Assembly: GCA_965212135.1 (NCBI GenBank)
Contig: OZ243044.1
Coordinates: 1,054,001-1,118,000, forward strand
Direction: 5' to 3'
Source: Bin75 sp965212135
Lineage (GTDB): Bacteria > Nitrospirota > Nitrospiria > Nitrospirales > UBA8639
DNA length: 64,000 nucleotides
The notes under the pieces are model-generated. The model searched no databases. It saw nothing but the letters and a program-made list of their open reading frames with translations, and was not told the DNA's origin. This document shows, piece after piece, positions 39,307 to 47,848 of the stretch; positions within the stretch are counted from its first letter, which is position 1; each line of letters begins with the position of its first letter. The position numbers and the translations under genes were made by a program.

Positions 39307-41142
39307 ATGATTCAGATTGAGTCCTTAACCAAACAGTATCCCACGAACACGCTGTTCTCCGAGGCGTCGGCCCATCTCCGTCCTGAAACCCGCGTCGGCC
39401 TCGTCGGCCCCAACGGCACGGGGAAAACCACTTTGCTCCGCATGATTGTCGGCGAGGAACGTCCCGATGCCGGCTTGATTCGAACACGGCCGCACCTCCG
39501 TATCGGGTATCTCCCGCAAGAACTTGACGCCCCCACGGACCTGACCGTGCTGCAGGCCGCCCATCGCGACGAATACCCCGAACATGCCGCCAAACGGATT
39601 TTATCGGGGCTGGGGTTTGGAGAAACCGACTGGCCTCGCACGCTGAACACGTATTCCGGAGGATACCGTATGCGGGTGGCTCTCGGCCGTCTTCTGCTCT
39701 CCGATCCCGACGTGTTGATGCTTGACGAGCCGACGAACCACCTGGACGCCCACGCGCAAACATGGTTTGAATCTTTTCTCCTTGCTTCACACGCCACCAT
39801 GCTCATCATTAGCCACGACACGACGTTCCTTGACCGGGTCACCACGCATATTTGGGACATTCGGCAGCGTCAGATACAGGAATATCGCGGAAATTACCGC
39901 GCCTTTCAATCCCTGCGCGCCCGGCTCGATGCCCAGCACGCTTCAACGGCGCAACGCCAAACCAAAGAGGTCGCGCGCGTCCAGCAGTTTGTGGACCGAT
40001 TCCGTTCCAAAGCCAGCAAGGCCCGGCAGGTGCAATCACGGATCAAGCAGTTGGAAAAACTCAAACGGCTCGAAATCAGGCGCGCGCCCAAACGCCTGCG
40101 CTTCCGGTTTCCGCAACCCGCCCAGAGCGGTGTCCATATTGTAGAATTAAAGACGGTCAGGAAGCAATACGGCGAGACGGTGGTGTACGACGGGCTGACC
40201 TTTTCCGTTGAATGCGGACAACGCGTCGCGTTGGTGGGAGAAAACGGCGCGGGGAAAAGCACATTGCTGAAAATGCTGGCGGGCGTACTGCCGTTTGAGG
40301 CCGGGACGCGGCGGGAAGGCCACGGGGTGACGCTGCATTATTTTGCCCAGCATCAGGCGGAAATCCTGAATCCCGAACATTCCATTCTGGAATCGTTGAG
40401 TGACGCCGCCCCGCAAGCCGAACCCAATTTTTTGCGCAGCGTGGCCGGGGTCTTTCTTTTTTCCGGGGAAGATCAGAAAAAGCCCGTCAAGGCCTTGAGC
40501 GGCGGGGAGCGAAACCGCGTCGCCCTGGCTCGCATGCTCGTGGAGCCGGCCAATACCCTGCTGCTGGACGAGCCGACCAATCACCTGGATCCCGATGCCG
40601 TCAACGTGCTCACGGACGCCCTCCTCGCTTTTCAGGGAACCATCGTGTTTATCTCCCATGATCCGGCGTTTTTGGACCGGATCGCGACGCGGGTCGTGGA
40701 GATTGACGCGGGCACGGTCACGGATTACTGCGGCGGCTATGAGTATTATTTGTGGAAACGCTCGCAGGAACTCGCCGAGGGGCACGAGCCGGCCGCGGCT
40801 CACGCGTTGACCAAACCCACACGGCCGCTCCGGCAGCGCGCGATGCCCGCCGCGCCGCCGCCGGCCGACACACCCAATCGCCGCACGATGACCAAAACGA
40901 TGAATCGTCTGGAAAAGCAGACGGCACGGTCGGAAGAAGCGATTGCGGCCATGGAAGCCCGGTTGAAAGCCCGTGCAGAAGAACTCGCCGCGCCGGCGCT
41001 CTATGAGGATTTTCCCCTGTGGAACGCCTTGCATCAAGAACATGAACGCTGGAAACACGAACTGGAAACCCTGACGAACCGTTGGGCGGCCCTGGCCGCC
41101 GAACTGGAAGCCTTGAAACACGAACTGGCGCGGGCCGGCTGA
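39307..41142 (+). CDS. ABC-F family ATPase (YheS/Uup type)
   Basis: A 611-residue soluble protein with two ABC ATPase domains and no membrane segments, as in ABC-F factors that act on the ribosome. Domain 1 has Walker A GPNGTGKTTL, signature YSGGYRMR and Walker B VLMLDEPTNHLD. The linker contains the typical FRSKASKARQVQSRIKQLEK helix pair. Domain 2 has GENGAGKSTL, LSGGERNR and LLLDEPTNHLD. Residues from about 530 to the end form a charged coiled coil (MNRLEKQ...ELEALKHEL), the C-terminal extension of the YheS/Uup group. No clear Shine-Dalgarno precedes the ATG. It follows tRNA-Ala and converges on rarA with only 15 bp between the stops. The exact subfamily, and any antibiotic-protection role, cannot be decided here. 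Confidence 0.93.
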   Translation: MIQIESLTKQYPTNTLFSEASAHLRPETRVGLVGPNGTGKTTLLRMIVGEERPDAGLIRTRPHLRIGYLPQELDAPTDLTVLQAAHRDEYPEHAAKRILSGLGFGETDWPRTLNTYSGGYRMRVALGRLLLSDPDVLMLDEPTNHLDAHAQTWFESFLLASHATMLIISHDTTFLDRVTTHIWDIRQRQIQEYRGNYRAFQSLRARLDAQHASTAQRQTKEVARVQQFVDRFRSKASKARQVQSRIKQLEKLKRLEIRRAPKRLRFRFPQPAQSGVHIVELKTVRKQYGETVVYDGLTFSVECGQRVALVGENGAGKSTLLKMLAGVLPFEAGTRREGHGVTLHYFAQHQAEILNPEHSILESLSDAAPQAEPNFLRSVAGVFLFSGEDQKKPVKALSGGERNRVALARMLVEPANTLLLDEPTNHLDPDAVNVLTDALLAFQGTIVFISHDPAFLDRIATRVVEIDAGTVTDYCGGYEYYLWKRSQELAEGHEPAAAHALTKPTRPLRQRAMPAAPPPADTPNRRTMTKTMNRLEKQTARSEEAIAAMEARLKARAEELAAPALYEDFPLWNALHQEHERWKHELETLTNRWAALAAELEALKHELARAG

Positions 41143-41157
41143 ACGCGCGCCCCGCCG

Positions 41158-42447
41158 TTACGGCCGGTAATACTTTTTCCGTTCCAACTCAGGCGGCAAA
41201 TGTGATTGTGCCGTTTGGGCGCCCGGGTCCCGGTGGACGTACCGGTAGCCTTTTCCGTATCCCATGTCCGTCATCAGCGCGGTCACGGCGTTTCGCAAAT
41301 GCAAGGGAACGGGCAGATTGCCAAAATCCCTGGCATCCTTCCGTGCTTTGATGAGTCCCGCATAGGCCGCGTTGCTCTTGGGACAGGACGCCAGATACGC
41401 GGCCCCGTGCGCCAGATTGATTTGCGCTTCGGGCAATCCCACCATTTCCACGGCGTGAAAAATCGAGACGGCGACGACCACCGCCATCGGCTCGGCCTGG
41501 CTCACGTCTTCCGAGGCAAAGATCACCATGCGCCGCGCGATAAATTTGGGGTCTTCACCGCCTTCCAGCATCCGCGCCAGCCAGTACAACGCGCCGTCGG
41601 CGTCGGAATCCCTCATGCTTTTGATATAGGCGGAAATCAGGTTGTAGTGCTCGTCGCCGTCTTTGTCATAGCGCACACGGCGCCGGAGGCTTCGTTCCAG
41701 CCGCTCACGCGCCATCGTGACCGGCCGGCCGGGGGAGGCGCCCGCCTGCCGAATCACGTATTCCAGCGCCGTCAGCAGTGCCCGCGCATCGCCGTTCCCG
41801 TACCGAATCAACAACCGCCGGGCCTCGTCGTCCAGCGTCACGCCGGATTGTCCCATCCCGCGCTCGGCGTCGCGGAGCGCCCGGTCCAGAATCAGGCCCA
41901 TCGCGTCATCATCCAACGCATTGAGGGTCACCACCAGGGAGCGGGATAACAGCGGCGCGATGATTTCAAAGGAAGGGTTTTGTGTCGTCGCGCCGATGAG
42001 AATGATGTCGCCCCGCTCGACGTGGGGCAGAAAGGCGTCCTGTTGCGCTTTGTTAAAGCGATGAATTTCATCCACGAAGAGCATGGTGGCCTGATTCCCG
42101 GTCCGCCGCCGCCGCACGGCTTCTTTGGTGACGGCTCGCAGTTCGGGCACACCGCTGACGACGGCGGAAAACGACACAAACGCCGCGCGGGTTTTTTGGG
42201 CGATGATGCGGGCCAACGTGGTCTTGCCGGAGCCGGGCGGCCCCCAGAGAATGAGGGAAGGGACCTGGTCGGTTTCAATGGCGCGACGGAGCGATTGGTT
42301 GTCGCCGAGCAGATGCTCCTGGCCGACAAAGTCTGAAAAATCACGAGGGCGCAGCCGTTCGGCCAGGGGAGCGTGCGATGACGCATGATGCGCCGGGTCG
42401 GAAGACGCGACGAATAAATCGGGTTGCGAGCGATCATCGGATGGCAT
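41158..42447 (-). CDS. rarA: Replication-associated recombination protein A (RarA/MgsA AAA+ ATPase)
   Basis: A 429-residue AAA+ clamp-loader-like ATPase that works at stalled replication forks. The N-terminus has the typical PLAERLRPRDFSDFVGQEHL stretch, Walker A GPPGSGKTT at residues 69-77, and Walker B MLFVDEIHRFNKAQQDAFLP. The sensor region is GATTQNPSFE. The C-terminal half contains the RarA tetramerisation features (YNLISAYIKSMRDSD, ALYWLARMLEGGEDP, ASEDVSQAEP) and ends KYRYVHRDP-like (GYRYVHRDPG). It is convergent with the ABC-F gene and divergent from the alpha/beta hydrolase. Start ATG 42447; no strong Shine-Dalgarno is visible. Confidence 0.96.
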   Translation of the reverse strand: MPSDDRSQPDLFVASSDPAHHASSHAPLAERLRPRDFSDFVGQEHLLGDNQSLRRAIETDQVPSLILWGPPGSGKTTLARIIAQKTRAAFVSFSAVVSGVPELRAVTKEAVRRRRTGNQATMLFVDEIHRFNKAQQDAFLPHVERGDIILIGATTQNPSFEIIAPLLSRSLVVTLNALDDDAMGLILDRALRDAERGMGQSGVTLDDEARRLLIRYGNGDARALLTALEYVIRQAGASPGRPVTMARERLERSLRRRVRYDKDGDEHYNLISAYIKSMRDSDADGALYWLARMLEGGEDPKFIARRMVIFASEDVSQAEPMAVVVAVSIFHAVEMVGLPEAQINLAHGAAYLASCPKSNAAYAGLIKARKDARDFGNLPVPLHLRNAVTALMTDMGYGKGYRYVHRDPGAQTAQSHLPPELERKKYYRP

Positions 42448-42533
42448 GGGATGACAGGAGTCCTCGGTTATGCCGTGGGATTGAAGTGTTTGACTATGCT
42501 ATAACGCTGTTGGAAACCGGTGCAAATGACTGG

Positions 42534-42558
42534 ATTCCCGATTACAAATGTCGGGAAT
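42534..42558. repeat. Palindrome related to the dispersed ATTCCCG element
   Basis: Perfect 8-bp arms ATTCCCGA and TCGGGAAT separated by nine bases, followed by GACGGAGGG. It sits in the divergent rarA/hydrolase intergenic region. The arms match the family at 59231-59258, but the loop differs. Confidence 0.55.
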
Positions 42559-42602
42559 GACGGAGGGGGGTATTTGTTCTTGCACAATTCCGGGAAGCTC
42601 CG

Positions 42603-43430
42603 ATGAACGCGCGTATCAACGGCATTGACTTGGCCTGGTCGGATGATGGACGAGGGACGCCGATTGTGTTTCTCCATGCGTTTCCGCTGAACCGGACGAT
42701 GTGGGAGCCGCAGGTCGCCGGGCTTGCGCACCGGCATCGGGTCATCACGGTTGACCTTCGCGGGCATGGGGAATCCGACGCTCCGCTGTGGCGTTACACC
42801 ATGGCCGGGTTTGCCGAGGATATCAACGGGCTGCTGGATCATCTTGCCATCCCACGGGCGACCTTCGTGGGGCTGTCCATGGGCGGGTATATTCTTTTCG
42901 CGCTCTACCGGATGTATCCCGCGCTGTTTCATGCGCTGGCGCTGGCCGATACACGGGCGACCGCCGACACGCCCGACGCCAGGGCCGCGCGATTGTCCAT
43001 GGCCCAGGTGGCGTACCGGCGCGGGGCTTCGGCCATTGCCGACCTGATGCTGCCCAAATTGTTGAGTCCCCGTTCGCTGGAACACGGCGCGGACTTGCGG
43101 GCGCGCGTCCGCGCCATGATCACCGGCAATCAGGTCTCCGGTATTGCGGGCGCTCTCATGGCCATGGAGGAACGGCCGGATTCCACTCCGCTCTTGCCGC
43201 GCATCACGGTTCCGACGCTGGTACTCGTCGGAGAAGACGATCTCGCGTCGCCGCCCGACGAGGTGGAAGGCATGGCCCGGCACATTCCCGGTTCAACGTG
43301 TGTGCGCATCCCGCACGCCGGGCATCTCTCAAACATGGAAAACCCCGAAGCCTTTAACGCCGCGATACTGTCGTTGTGCAACGGGAACGGGGCGAACCCG
43401 GCGCACGCGCCGGCTGTTCAGGAAGGCTGA
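42603..43430 (+). CDS. Alpha/beta-fold hydrolase
   Basis: A 275-residue protein of the alpha/beta hydrolase superfamily. Seen directly: the oxyanion-region HAFPLN, DLRGHGESD, the nucleophile elbow GLSMGG with Ser92, an acidic residue in VGEDDLASPP (Asp212 or 213), and a C-terminal His241 in PHAGHLSNME. These make the Ser-Asp-His triad. The pattern resembles 3-oxoadipate enol-lactonase and related esterases, but no beta-ketoadipate genes are nearby, so the substrate is unknown. Its last 13 bp overlap the end of the convergent folE gene. GGGAAG lies just upstream of the ATG. Confidence 0.88.
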   Translation: MNARINGIDLAWSDDGRGTPIVFLHAFPLNRTMWEPQVAGLAHRHRVITVDLRGHGESDAPLWRYTMAGFAEDINGLLDHLAIPRATFVGLSMGGYILFALYRMYPALFHALALADTRATADTPDARAARLSMAQVAYRRGASAIADLMLPKLLSPRSLEHGADLRARVRAMITGNQVSGIAGALMAMEERPDSTPLLPRITVPTLVLVGEDDLASPPDEVEGMARHIPGSTCVRIPHAGHLSNMENPEAFNAAILSLCNGNGANPAHAPAVQEG

Positions 43431-44107
43431 CAGATGAGTTTCAAAAATTCGTCGCGGGTTTGTCGCTGCTTGCGAAACGCCCCAAGCATATGACTGGTGA
43501 CGGCGATGGTGTTTTGTTTTTCAACGCCCCGCATCATCATGCACAAATGCCTTGCCTCAATGACGACGCCGACCCCCAGGGGGTTCAGCGTCTCCTTGAG
43601 CGTTTCGGCGATTTCCACCGTCAGACGTTCCTGCACCTGAAGCCGCCGGCTGAACACTTCGACTATCCTCGGCAGTTTGCTCAAGCCGACGACCCGTTTG
43701 CCGGGAATATACCCGATATGGCACTTGCCGAAAAACGGCAGGAGATGATGTTCGCACAAGCTGTAAAAGTCTATATCCCGGACAATGACCATCTCGTCAT
43801 ACTCAATGGGAAACAAGGCCCCATTGATGATATCCGGAACATGCTCCTCATAGCCCTTGGTAAAAAACGCAAGCGCTTTGGCCACGCGTTCGGGCGTTCG
43901 TTCCAATCCCTTGCGCGCCGGATTTTCCCCGATCAATTCCAGCATTCGGGCAATCAGCGGCTCTAACGGTGCGCCGCGGCGAGGGGCGGGGGCGGCATCG
44001 CCGGCGCGCGCCGCGTTCCGTCCGCGGGGCGTGTGCCCGGTGACCGGCCTGGGAGTATGACGTTTGCTCATCGGGTCAGGGGAACGACTGGAAACTTTTT
44101 TCGGCAC
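43418..44107 (-). CDS. folE: GTP cyclohydrolase I
   Basis: Converts GTP to 7,8-dihydroneopterin triphosphate, the entry step to folate and, with QueD, to 7-deazaguanines. Zinc ligands are visible in SLCEHHLLPF and in ARHLCMMMRG. The FGKCHIGYIPG and VVGLSKLPRIVEVFSRR signatures are intact. The catalytic domain begins near residue 45; the first ~45 residues are a basic, Pro-rich tail. The start is uncertain: GTG 44107 leaves 8 bp after queD and fits the tight operon spacing, while ATG 44071 gives a 217-residue protein. It is the last gene of the run nuoF-like, ferredoxin, queD, folE. Confidence 0.96.
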   Translation of the reverse strand: MPKKVSSRSPDPMSKRHTPRPVTGHTPRGRNAARAGDAAPAPRRGAPLEPLIARMLELIGENPARKGLERTPERVAKALAFFTKGYEEHVPDIINGALFPIEYDEMVIVRDIDFYSLCEHHLLPFFGKCHIGYIPGKRVVGLSKLPRIVEVFSRRLQVQERLTVEIAETLKETLNPLGVGVVIEARHLCMMMRGVEKQNTIAVTSHMLGAFRKQRQTRDEFLKLICQPS

Positions 44108-44115
44108 GATGCGGT

Positions 44116-44568
44116 TCAGGAAGACGGGCCGGCCCGATATTCGAAATAATTGTCGCGCGTTTCAAGCAACCCGACTTTTTCCAACCGGCCGCCCGTCACG
44201 TCGTTGACCAACTCGTCCCAAATAAACCTGGCCAGATTTTCGCCGGTCGTCACGAGACGCTGAAACGCCGGATCGTGATTCAGGTGGCGGTGGTCAAAAC
44301 GTTCCACGATTTTTTTGTTCACCAGGCAATCCAGGGCCTCAACGTCCGTCGCGTCCCCGGTGGCCGAATCCGCTTCGCCCGTCACGGTGACAAACACGGT
44401 GTAGTTATGGCCGTGCCCGTTGGGGTTGTTGCATTTGCCAAACACGGTTTGATTGACCTCATCCGGCAAGTCGTCCGCGTGCAACCGGTGCGCGGCACAG
44501 AACCGATATTGACGGGTGACGCAGATGGTTTCCTTCACCTGGCTTGTCTCCGTTCCGAACGCGGTCAC
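44116..44568 (-). CDS. queD: 6-carboxytetrahydropterin synthase (QueD/PTPS family)
   Basis: A 150-residue member of the 6-pyruvoyl-tetrahydropterin synthase family, which turns dihydroneopterin triphosphate into 6-carboxytetrahydropterin for queuosine synthesis. The zinc-binding histidines are seen in CAAHRLH and GHGHNY, the catalytic cysteine in FGKCNNPNGHGH, and the LNHDPAF and ETRDNYFEY segments are present. The start is GTG 44568, three bases after the ferredoxin stop. The neighbour folE makes its substrate, which supports the QueD role over a eukaryotic-type PTPS. Confidence 0.93.
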   Translation of the reverse strand: MTAFGTETSQVKETICVTRQYRFCAAHRLHADDLPDEVNQTVFGKCNNPNGHGHNYTVFVTVTGEADSATGDATDVEALDCLVNKKIVERFDHRHLNHDPAFQRLVTTGENLARFIWDELVNDVTGGRLEKVGLLETRDNYFEYRAGPSS

Positions 44569-44571
44569 GAG

Positions 44572-44919
44572 TCAGCTCTTGACGGTCCGGGAGGATTCCC
44601 CCTGCTCCGCAGCCGCCGGCTCGTCGTTGTCCGCGGGCACCTGAACCACGACGTCGCCCAGCACCATCGCCTGACAACCGAGACGATGGTAGGATTCGGT
44701 CAACGCTTCACGGTCGAGCAGGTCCTGTTCTTCAAAATCAATTTCGGATAAATGCTCCCCCCCCAGCATCACTTCGACGCGGCAGGTCGAGCACGACGCG
44801 CTCCCCCCGCAATCGTGATTGAGGGGAAACCCCAACGACTCGGCGGCCTCCAGCAGCGTGACGCGCTCCGGCACCTCGCCGCTTTTGCCTTCCGGATGAA
44901 TAAACGTGACACGCGGCAT
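44572..44919 (-). CDS. Adrenodoxin-type [2Fe-2S] ferredoxin
   Basis: A 115-residue ferredoxin. The cluster ligands are Cys37, Cys43, Cys46 and Cys82 in the spacing C-x5-C-x2-C-x35-C, with CGGSASCSTC as the core, as in ISC/adrenodoxin-type proteins. The C-terminal ~20 residues are acidic and probably disordered. It starts 6 bp after the nuoF-like gene and ends 3 bp before queD, so the four genes are very likely co-transcribed. No isc genes are adjacent, so it may serve the NuoF-like flavoprotein or a pathway enzyme rather than Fe-S assembly. Codons 52-55 contain eight consecutive G. Confidence 0.92.
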   Translation of the reverse strand: MPRVTFIHPEGKSGEVPERVTLLEAAESLGFPLNHDCGGSASCSTCRVEVMLGGEHLSEIDFEEQDLLDREALTESYHRLGCQAMVLGDVVVQVPADNDEPAAAEQGESSRTVKS

Positions 44920-44925
44920 ACGGGA

Positions 44926-46233
44926 TTACCCAACGGCCACGGCCGGCTCGGCGGCGGCCGGATGAAACGGACACGCGCGCCTGGCGACGTGGTCCTCAAA
45001 CTCATGCCGGAACAGACGAAGGCTGTTCTGCACCAGGACGGCCGCTCCCGTCACCAGGGTGCAGTAGCCCGTGCCTTTGACAAAACCGCAAATCTGCAGG
45101 AGCTTGTCCAGATCGCCTTGCGTCCCGTTGCCTGCTTCGATTTTCGCGACGAGGGTTTCGAGGTGTTCCGTGCCGATGCGGCAGGATGGACATTGCCCGC
45201 AACTTTCTTCCCGAAAAAACGTCGAGAGCGTGAGCGTTTGCTCCACCATGCAGGTCGCGTCATCCACCACAATGACCCCCGCCGACCCCAACCCGGTGCC
45301 GGCTTGTTTCAGGGAATCAAAATCCATGGGCAGATCAAGCTCGTCAGGCCCCACCATGGCAAAGGACGGCCCGCCCGGAAAGACCGCTTTGATCGTCCGG
45401 CCATCCGGCACGCCTCCCCCGCACGCTTCAATGACGTGACGCAGGGGGGTGCCCAGGGGCAGTTCATAGACGCCGGGACGCTTCACGGCCCCGCTCAAGG
45501 AAAACAGCATGGTGCCCGGACTGTTCTCGACGCCCACGGACCGAAACCATTGGGCGCCCTTGTCAAGAATGGAGGGAACGTGGGACAGGGTTTCGACGTT
45601 ATTCACCAACGTCGGCTTGCCGTGCAGTCCGAAGTCGGTCGGGTAAAACGGCGGCTTTTCCTTTGGCTGGGCGGGGCGGCCCTGCATGGACTCCAGCATC
45701 GCTGTTTCTTCTCCGGCCACGTAGCTGCCATGACCGTCGAAAATCTCCAGGTCAAGATCAACACCGGAACCCAGCACATTGGCTCCCAGCAAGCCCTTCA
45801 TGCGGGCCTGCTCCAGGGCCTTCGCCAAACTGGTGCGCGCTTCAAGAAATTCGGCATTCAAATAGACGTACGCTTCCCTGGCTCCGATGGTGAAAGCCGC
45901 GATGCAACACCCTTCAATCAACCGATGCGGGTGATGTTGAATCAGGTGGCGGTCCTTAAAGGTGCCCGGCTCATGCTCTCCGGCGTTGCAGACAAAATAA
46001 CGTTCCGCCACCCGATGATGCACCACTTTTTCCCATTTCACTCCCGTCGGGAATCCCGCCCCGCCCCGTCCGCGAAGACCGGCCCGCTTCAGTTCATCAA
46101 TGACCCGGTCGGGATTGCGGTCCCGCACGACCCGCCGCCACGCCTCATACCCCCCGCTTGCGAGGTAGCCGTCAATCTCCCACGGCTCGCCGTCAAGCGG
46201 AGCCAGTAAGCGAAGAGGGGACTCTTTTTCCAT
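44926..46233 (-). CDS. nuoF: NuoF-like NADH dehydrogenase flavoprotein subunit
   Basis: A 435-residue protein matching the 51-kDa subunit of complex I, which binds NADH, FMN and a [4Fe-4S] cluster. Visible are the FMN/NADH glycine motif GLRGRGGAGFPTG, the GHGSYVAGEETAMLES motif, the soluble-ligand-binding LGTPLRHVIEACGG segment, and cluster cysteines in ESCGQCPSCR plus a distal ICGF. No nuoE, nuoG or membrane subunits lie nearby. Instead it leads a run with ferredoxin, queD and folE. It may be a detached complex I gene or an NADH:ferredoxin reductase subunit; the symbol is by family only. Confidence 0.88.
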   Translation of the reverse strand: MEKESPLRLLAPLDGEPWEIDGYLASGGYEAWRRVVRDRNPDRVIDELKRAGLRGRGGAGFPTGVKWEKVVHHRVAERYFVCNAGEHEPGTFKDRHLIQHHPHRLIEGCCIAAFTIGAREAYVYLNAEFLEARTSLAKALEQARMKGLLGANVLGSGVDLDLEIFDGHGSYVAGEETAMLESMQGRPAQPKEKPPFYPTDFGLHGKPTLVNNVETLSHVPSILDKGAQWFRSVGVENSPGTMLFSLSGAVKRPGVYELPLGTPLRHVIEACGGGVPDGRTIKAVFPGGPSFAMVGPDELDLPMDFDSLKQAGTGLGSAGVIVVDDATCMVEQTLTLSTFFREESCGQCPSCRIGTEHLETLVAKIEAGNGTQGDLDKLLQICGFVKGTGYCTLVTGAAVLVQNSLRLFRHEFEDHVARRACPFHPAAAEPAVAVG

Positions 46234-46560
46234 AAGCCAAGACTCTCAACCATGGATGAAACGCCACGCACCCGCGCGCAACGAGAGCGGTTGACTATAC
46301 GAGGCTCCGCATCATCCCGTCAAGGCTTTCGGCTCCGCACTGACACAAAAAACCTTTTCACGTCAAAGAGTTAGAAGCTGCCTGTTGCCTGGACGCCAGA
46401 CTGAACCACGCCGGCGGCCGGCCCCTTGTGTCCGGTGAAAGCGGCCGCCTTTCGCCTTTTCTCCGATTGTAAATAGGGTGGTGAATTTGTACACTTTCAC
46501 GCGACCATGCGAAGCATCCGTCGGACACGAAATCTCTAACCTTCTTGAGGAGGAACGCTT
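46234..46560. other. Divergent intergenic region nuoF-like / purE
   Basis: This 327-bp region between two outward-facing genes must hold both promoters. I see no convincing -35/-10 pair, no riboswitch-like structure and no ORF. The GC-rich middle (CCGGCGGCCGGCC) may fold locally. A Shine-Dalgarno TTGAGGAGG sits just before purE. Confidence 0.5.
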
Positions 46561-47058
46561 GTGGCTTCAGCGCATGATAAACCGGTAGTCGGCATTATTA
46601 TGGGAAGTAAAAGCGATTGGGAGGTCATGCGGCTGGCCGGCGACAGACTGACGCAACTCGGCATCGCCCATGAGTGCCGCGTGATTTCCGCCCACAGGGC
46701 GCCTGACGCCTTATTGGAATACGTCAGCCAGGCCGAGTCGCGCGGCATCCGCGTCATGATCGCCGGCGCCGGCGGGGCGGCTCATTTACCGGGGGTGATC
46801 GCGGCGAAAACGCTCTTGCCCGTGCTCGGCGTCCCCATGCAGTCCAAGGCGCTGCAAGGGCTGGATTCCCTGCTCTCCATCGTGCAGATGCCCGCCGGCA
46901 TTCCCGTTGCCGCACTGGCCATCGGCGAGGCCGGCTCGGTGAACGCCGCCTTGCTGGCGGCGGCGATTCTCGCGCTCTCCGATTCAGCGGTCAAGCAACG
47001 GCTGGAAGACTACCGAAGGAAACAAACCGAAAAGGTGCTGGCCGAAAAAGTGCCGTAG
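46561..47058 (+). CDS. purE: N5-carboxyaminoimidazole ribonucleotide mutase
   Basis: Class I PurE interconverts N5-CAIR and CAIR in purine synthesis. The 165-residue protein shows the GSKSDW phosphate-binding motif at residues 15-20, SAHRAPD at 43-49, and the AGAGGAAHLPGV loop, all catalytic signatures of the family. The start is GTG at 46561, fixed by the strong Shine-Dalgarno GAGGAGG eight bases upstream. The partner purK is not next to it in this window; a small unrelated gene on the opposite strand follows. Confidence 0.97.
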   Translation: MASAHDKPVVGIIMGSKSDWEVMRLAGDRLTQLGIAHECRVISAHRAPDALLEYVSQAESRGIRVMIAGAGGAAHLPGVIAAKTLLPVLGVPMQSKALQGLDSLLSIVQMPAGIPVAALAIGEAGSVNAALLAAAILALSDSAVKQRLEDYRRKQTEKVLAEKVP

Positions 47059-47092
47059 GGTTGGCAGGGCACCATGCCGCCCACTCCTTCCG

Positions 47093-47305
47093 TTATTTCT
47101 GCAACTTTTTGATAAAACTGTCCCATGTGCGGTCAGCTCTGCGACCCTTGTCAGTCCACCATTCAACACCCTCGTCATCAACCTCTAATGTTCCAAAAAA
47201 CTTGTCGCCTCTGTAGACATCGATTCCGAGATAATCGCTTTTCCTGGGTTGCTCTACGGGCCTATGAAACTTCACAACATACTTGCCTGACTCTTGCTTG
47301 GCCAT
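47093..47305 (-). CDS. Small conserved-looking hypothetical protein
   Basis: A 70-residue soluble protein with many charged and aromatic residues (YLGIDVYRGDKFFG, EVDDEGVEWWTDKG, TWDSFIKKLQK). There is no signal peptide or membrane segment. The strong Shine-Dalgarno AGGAGAG, eight bases before ATG 47305, and the even composition argue that it is real. I do not recognise the family. It converges on purE with a 34-bp gap. Confidence 0.7.
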   Translation of the reverse strand: MAKQESGKYVVKFHRPVEQPRKSDYLGIDVYRGDKFFGTLEVDDEGVEWWTDKGRRADRTWDSFIKKLQK

Positions 47306-47391
47306 AATCTCTCTCCTCTGGTTGTGATGAAAACCTGGCCGACGCCGGTTTCATCGGATTGTGTCATCGTGGCGGGCGGCGATGGCCGCCG

Positions 47392-47826
47392 TCAGTACTC
47401 TATTTCCTGTTCCGCAGACACATGGCCGCCTTTCTCACCACCACTCCGGTAGGTGACAGTCTCTACACTGTTATCAGCATCATACAATACGATGACTCGT
47501 ATCTTGTCGCCTTTGACAACTCCTTCCATCGGCATCCCGACGATTTCCCACAAACCTATCGTGAACACATCGGCAATAGCATGGAATGCCGCACGCCCCG
47601 CCTTCCAGCCGCCATCGGAACCTTTATGAAAATGAAATATGTCTGTGCGCTTCCCGTCTTTGACAATGGTGCCGACCGGCTGACCCAGTTCCGCCATGAC
47701 GACCACGCGCGGGGTGCCCTTGGACAGTACGCCAACATCTTTTTTCTCCGGCTGGTTGACGGCCATATACGCGGAACAAGCGGGAAGCCATATCGCGAAC
47801 CACGCCAGAAGCAAAAACTGTTTCAT
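47392..47826 (-). CDS. Predicted lipoprotein, unknown function
   Basis: From ATG 47826 the product is 144 residues, starting with a lipoprotein signal peptide (MKQFLLLAWFAIWLPACS) whose lipobox LPAC predicts acylation at Cys17. The remainder is soluble, with a repeated beta-rich feel (PRVVVMAELGQPVGTIVKDG, then DKIRVIVLYDADNSVETVTY). The segment around GQPVGTIVKDGKRTDIF recalls SmpA/OmlA-type small outer-membrane lipoproteins, but this is not secure. CCGGAGAT upstream supports this start over the longer frame to 47913. It follows the lipoprotein gene at 47849-48427 by 22 bp and is probably co-transcribed. Confidence 0.78.
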   Translation of the reverse strand: MKQFLLLAWFAIWLPACSAYMAVNQPEKKDVGVLSKGTPRVVVMAELGQPVGTIVKDGKRTDIFHFHKGSDGGWKAGRAAFHAIADVFTIGLWEIVGMPMEGVVKGDKIRVIVLYDADNSVETVTYRSGGEKGGHVSAEQEIEY

Positions 47827-47848
47827 TACAAATCTCCGGGAAATTGTT

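Noticed and set aside
44757..44764. G8 tract in the ferredoxin gene as a phase switch
   Set aside because: Eight bases in an ordinary metabolic gene is within what a high-GC genome produces by chance, and Gly-Gly is expected there.
44926..46233. Part of a complex I operon
   Set aside because: No other nuo subunit genes are found on either side, so only the flavoprotein-subunit family assignment was kept.
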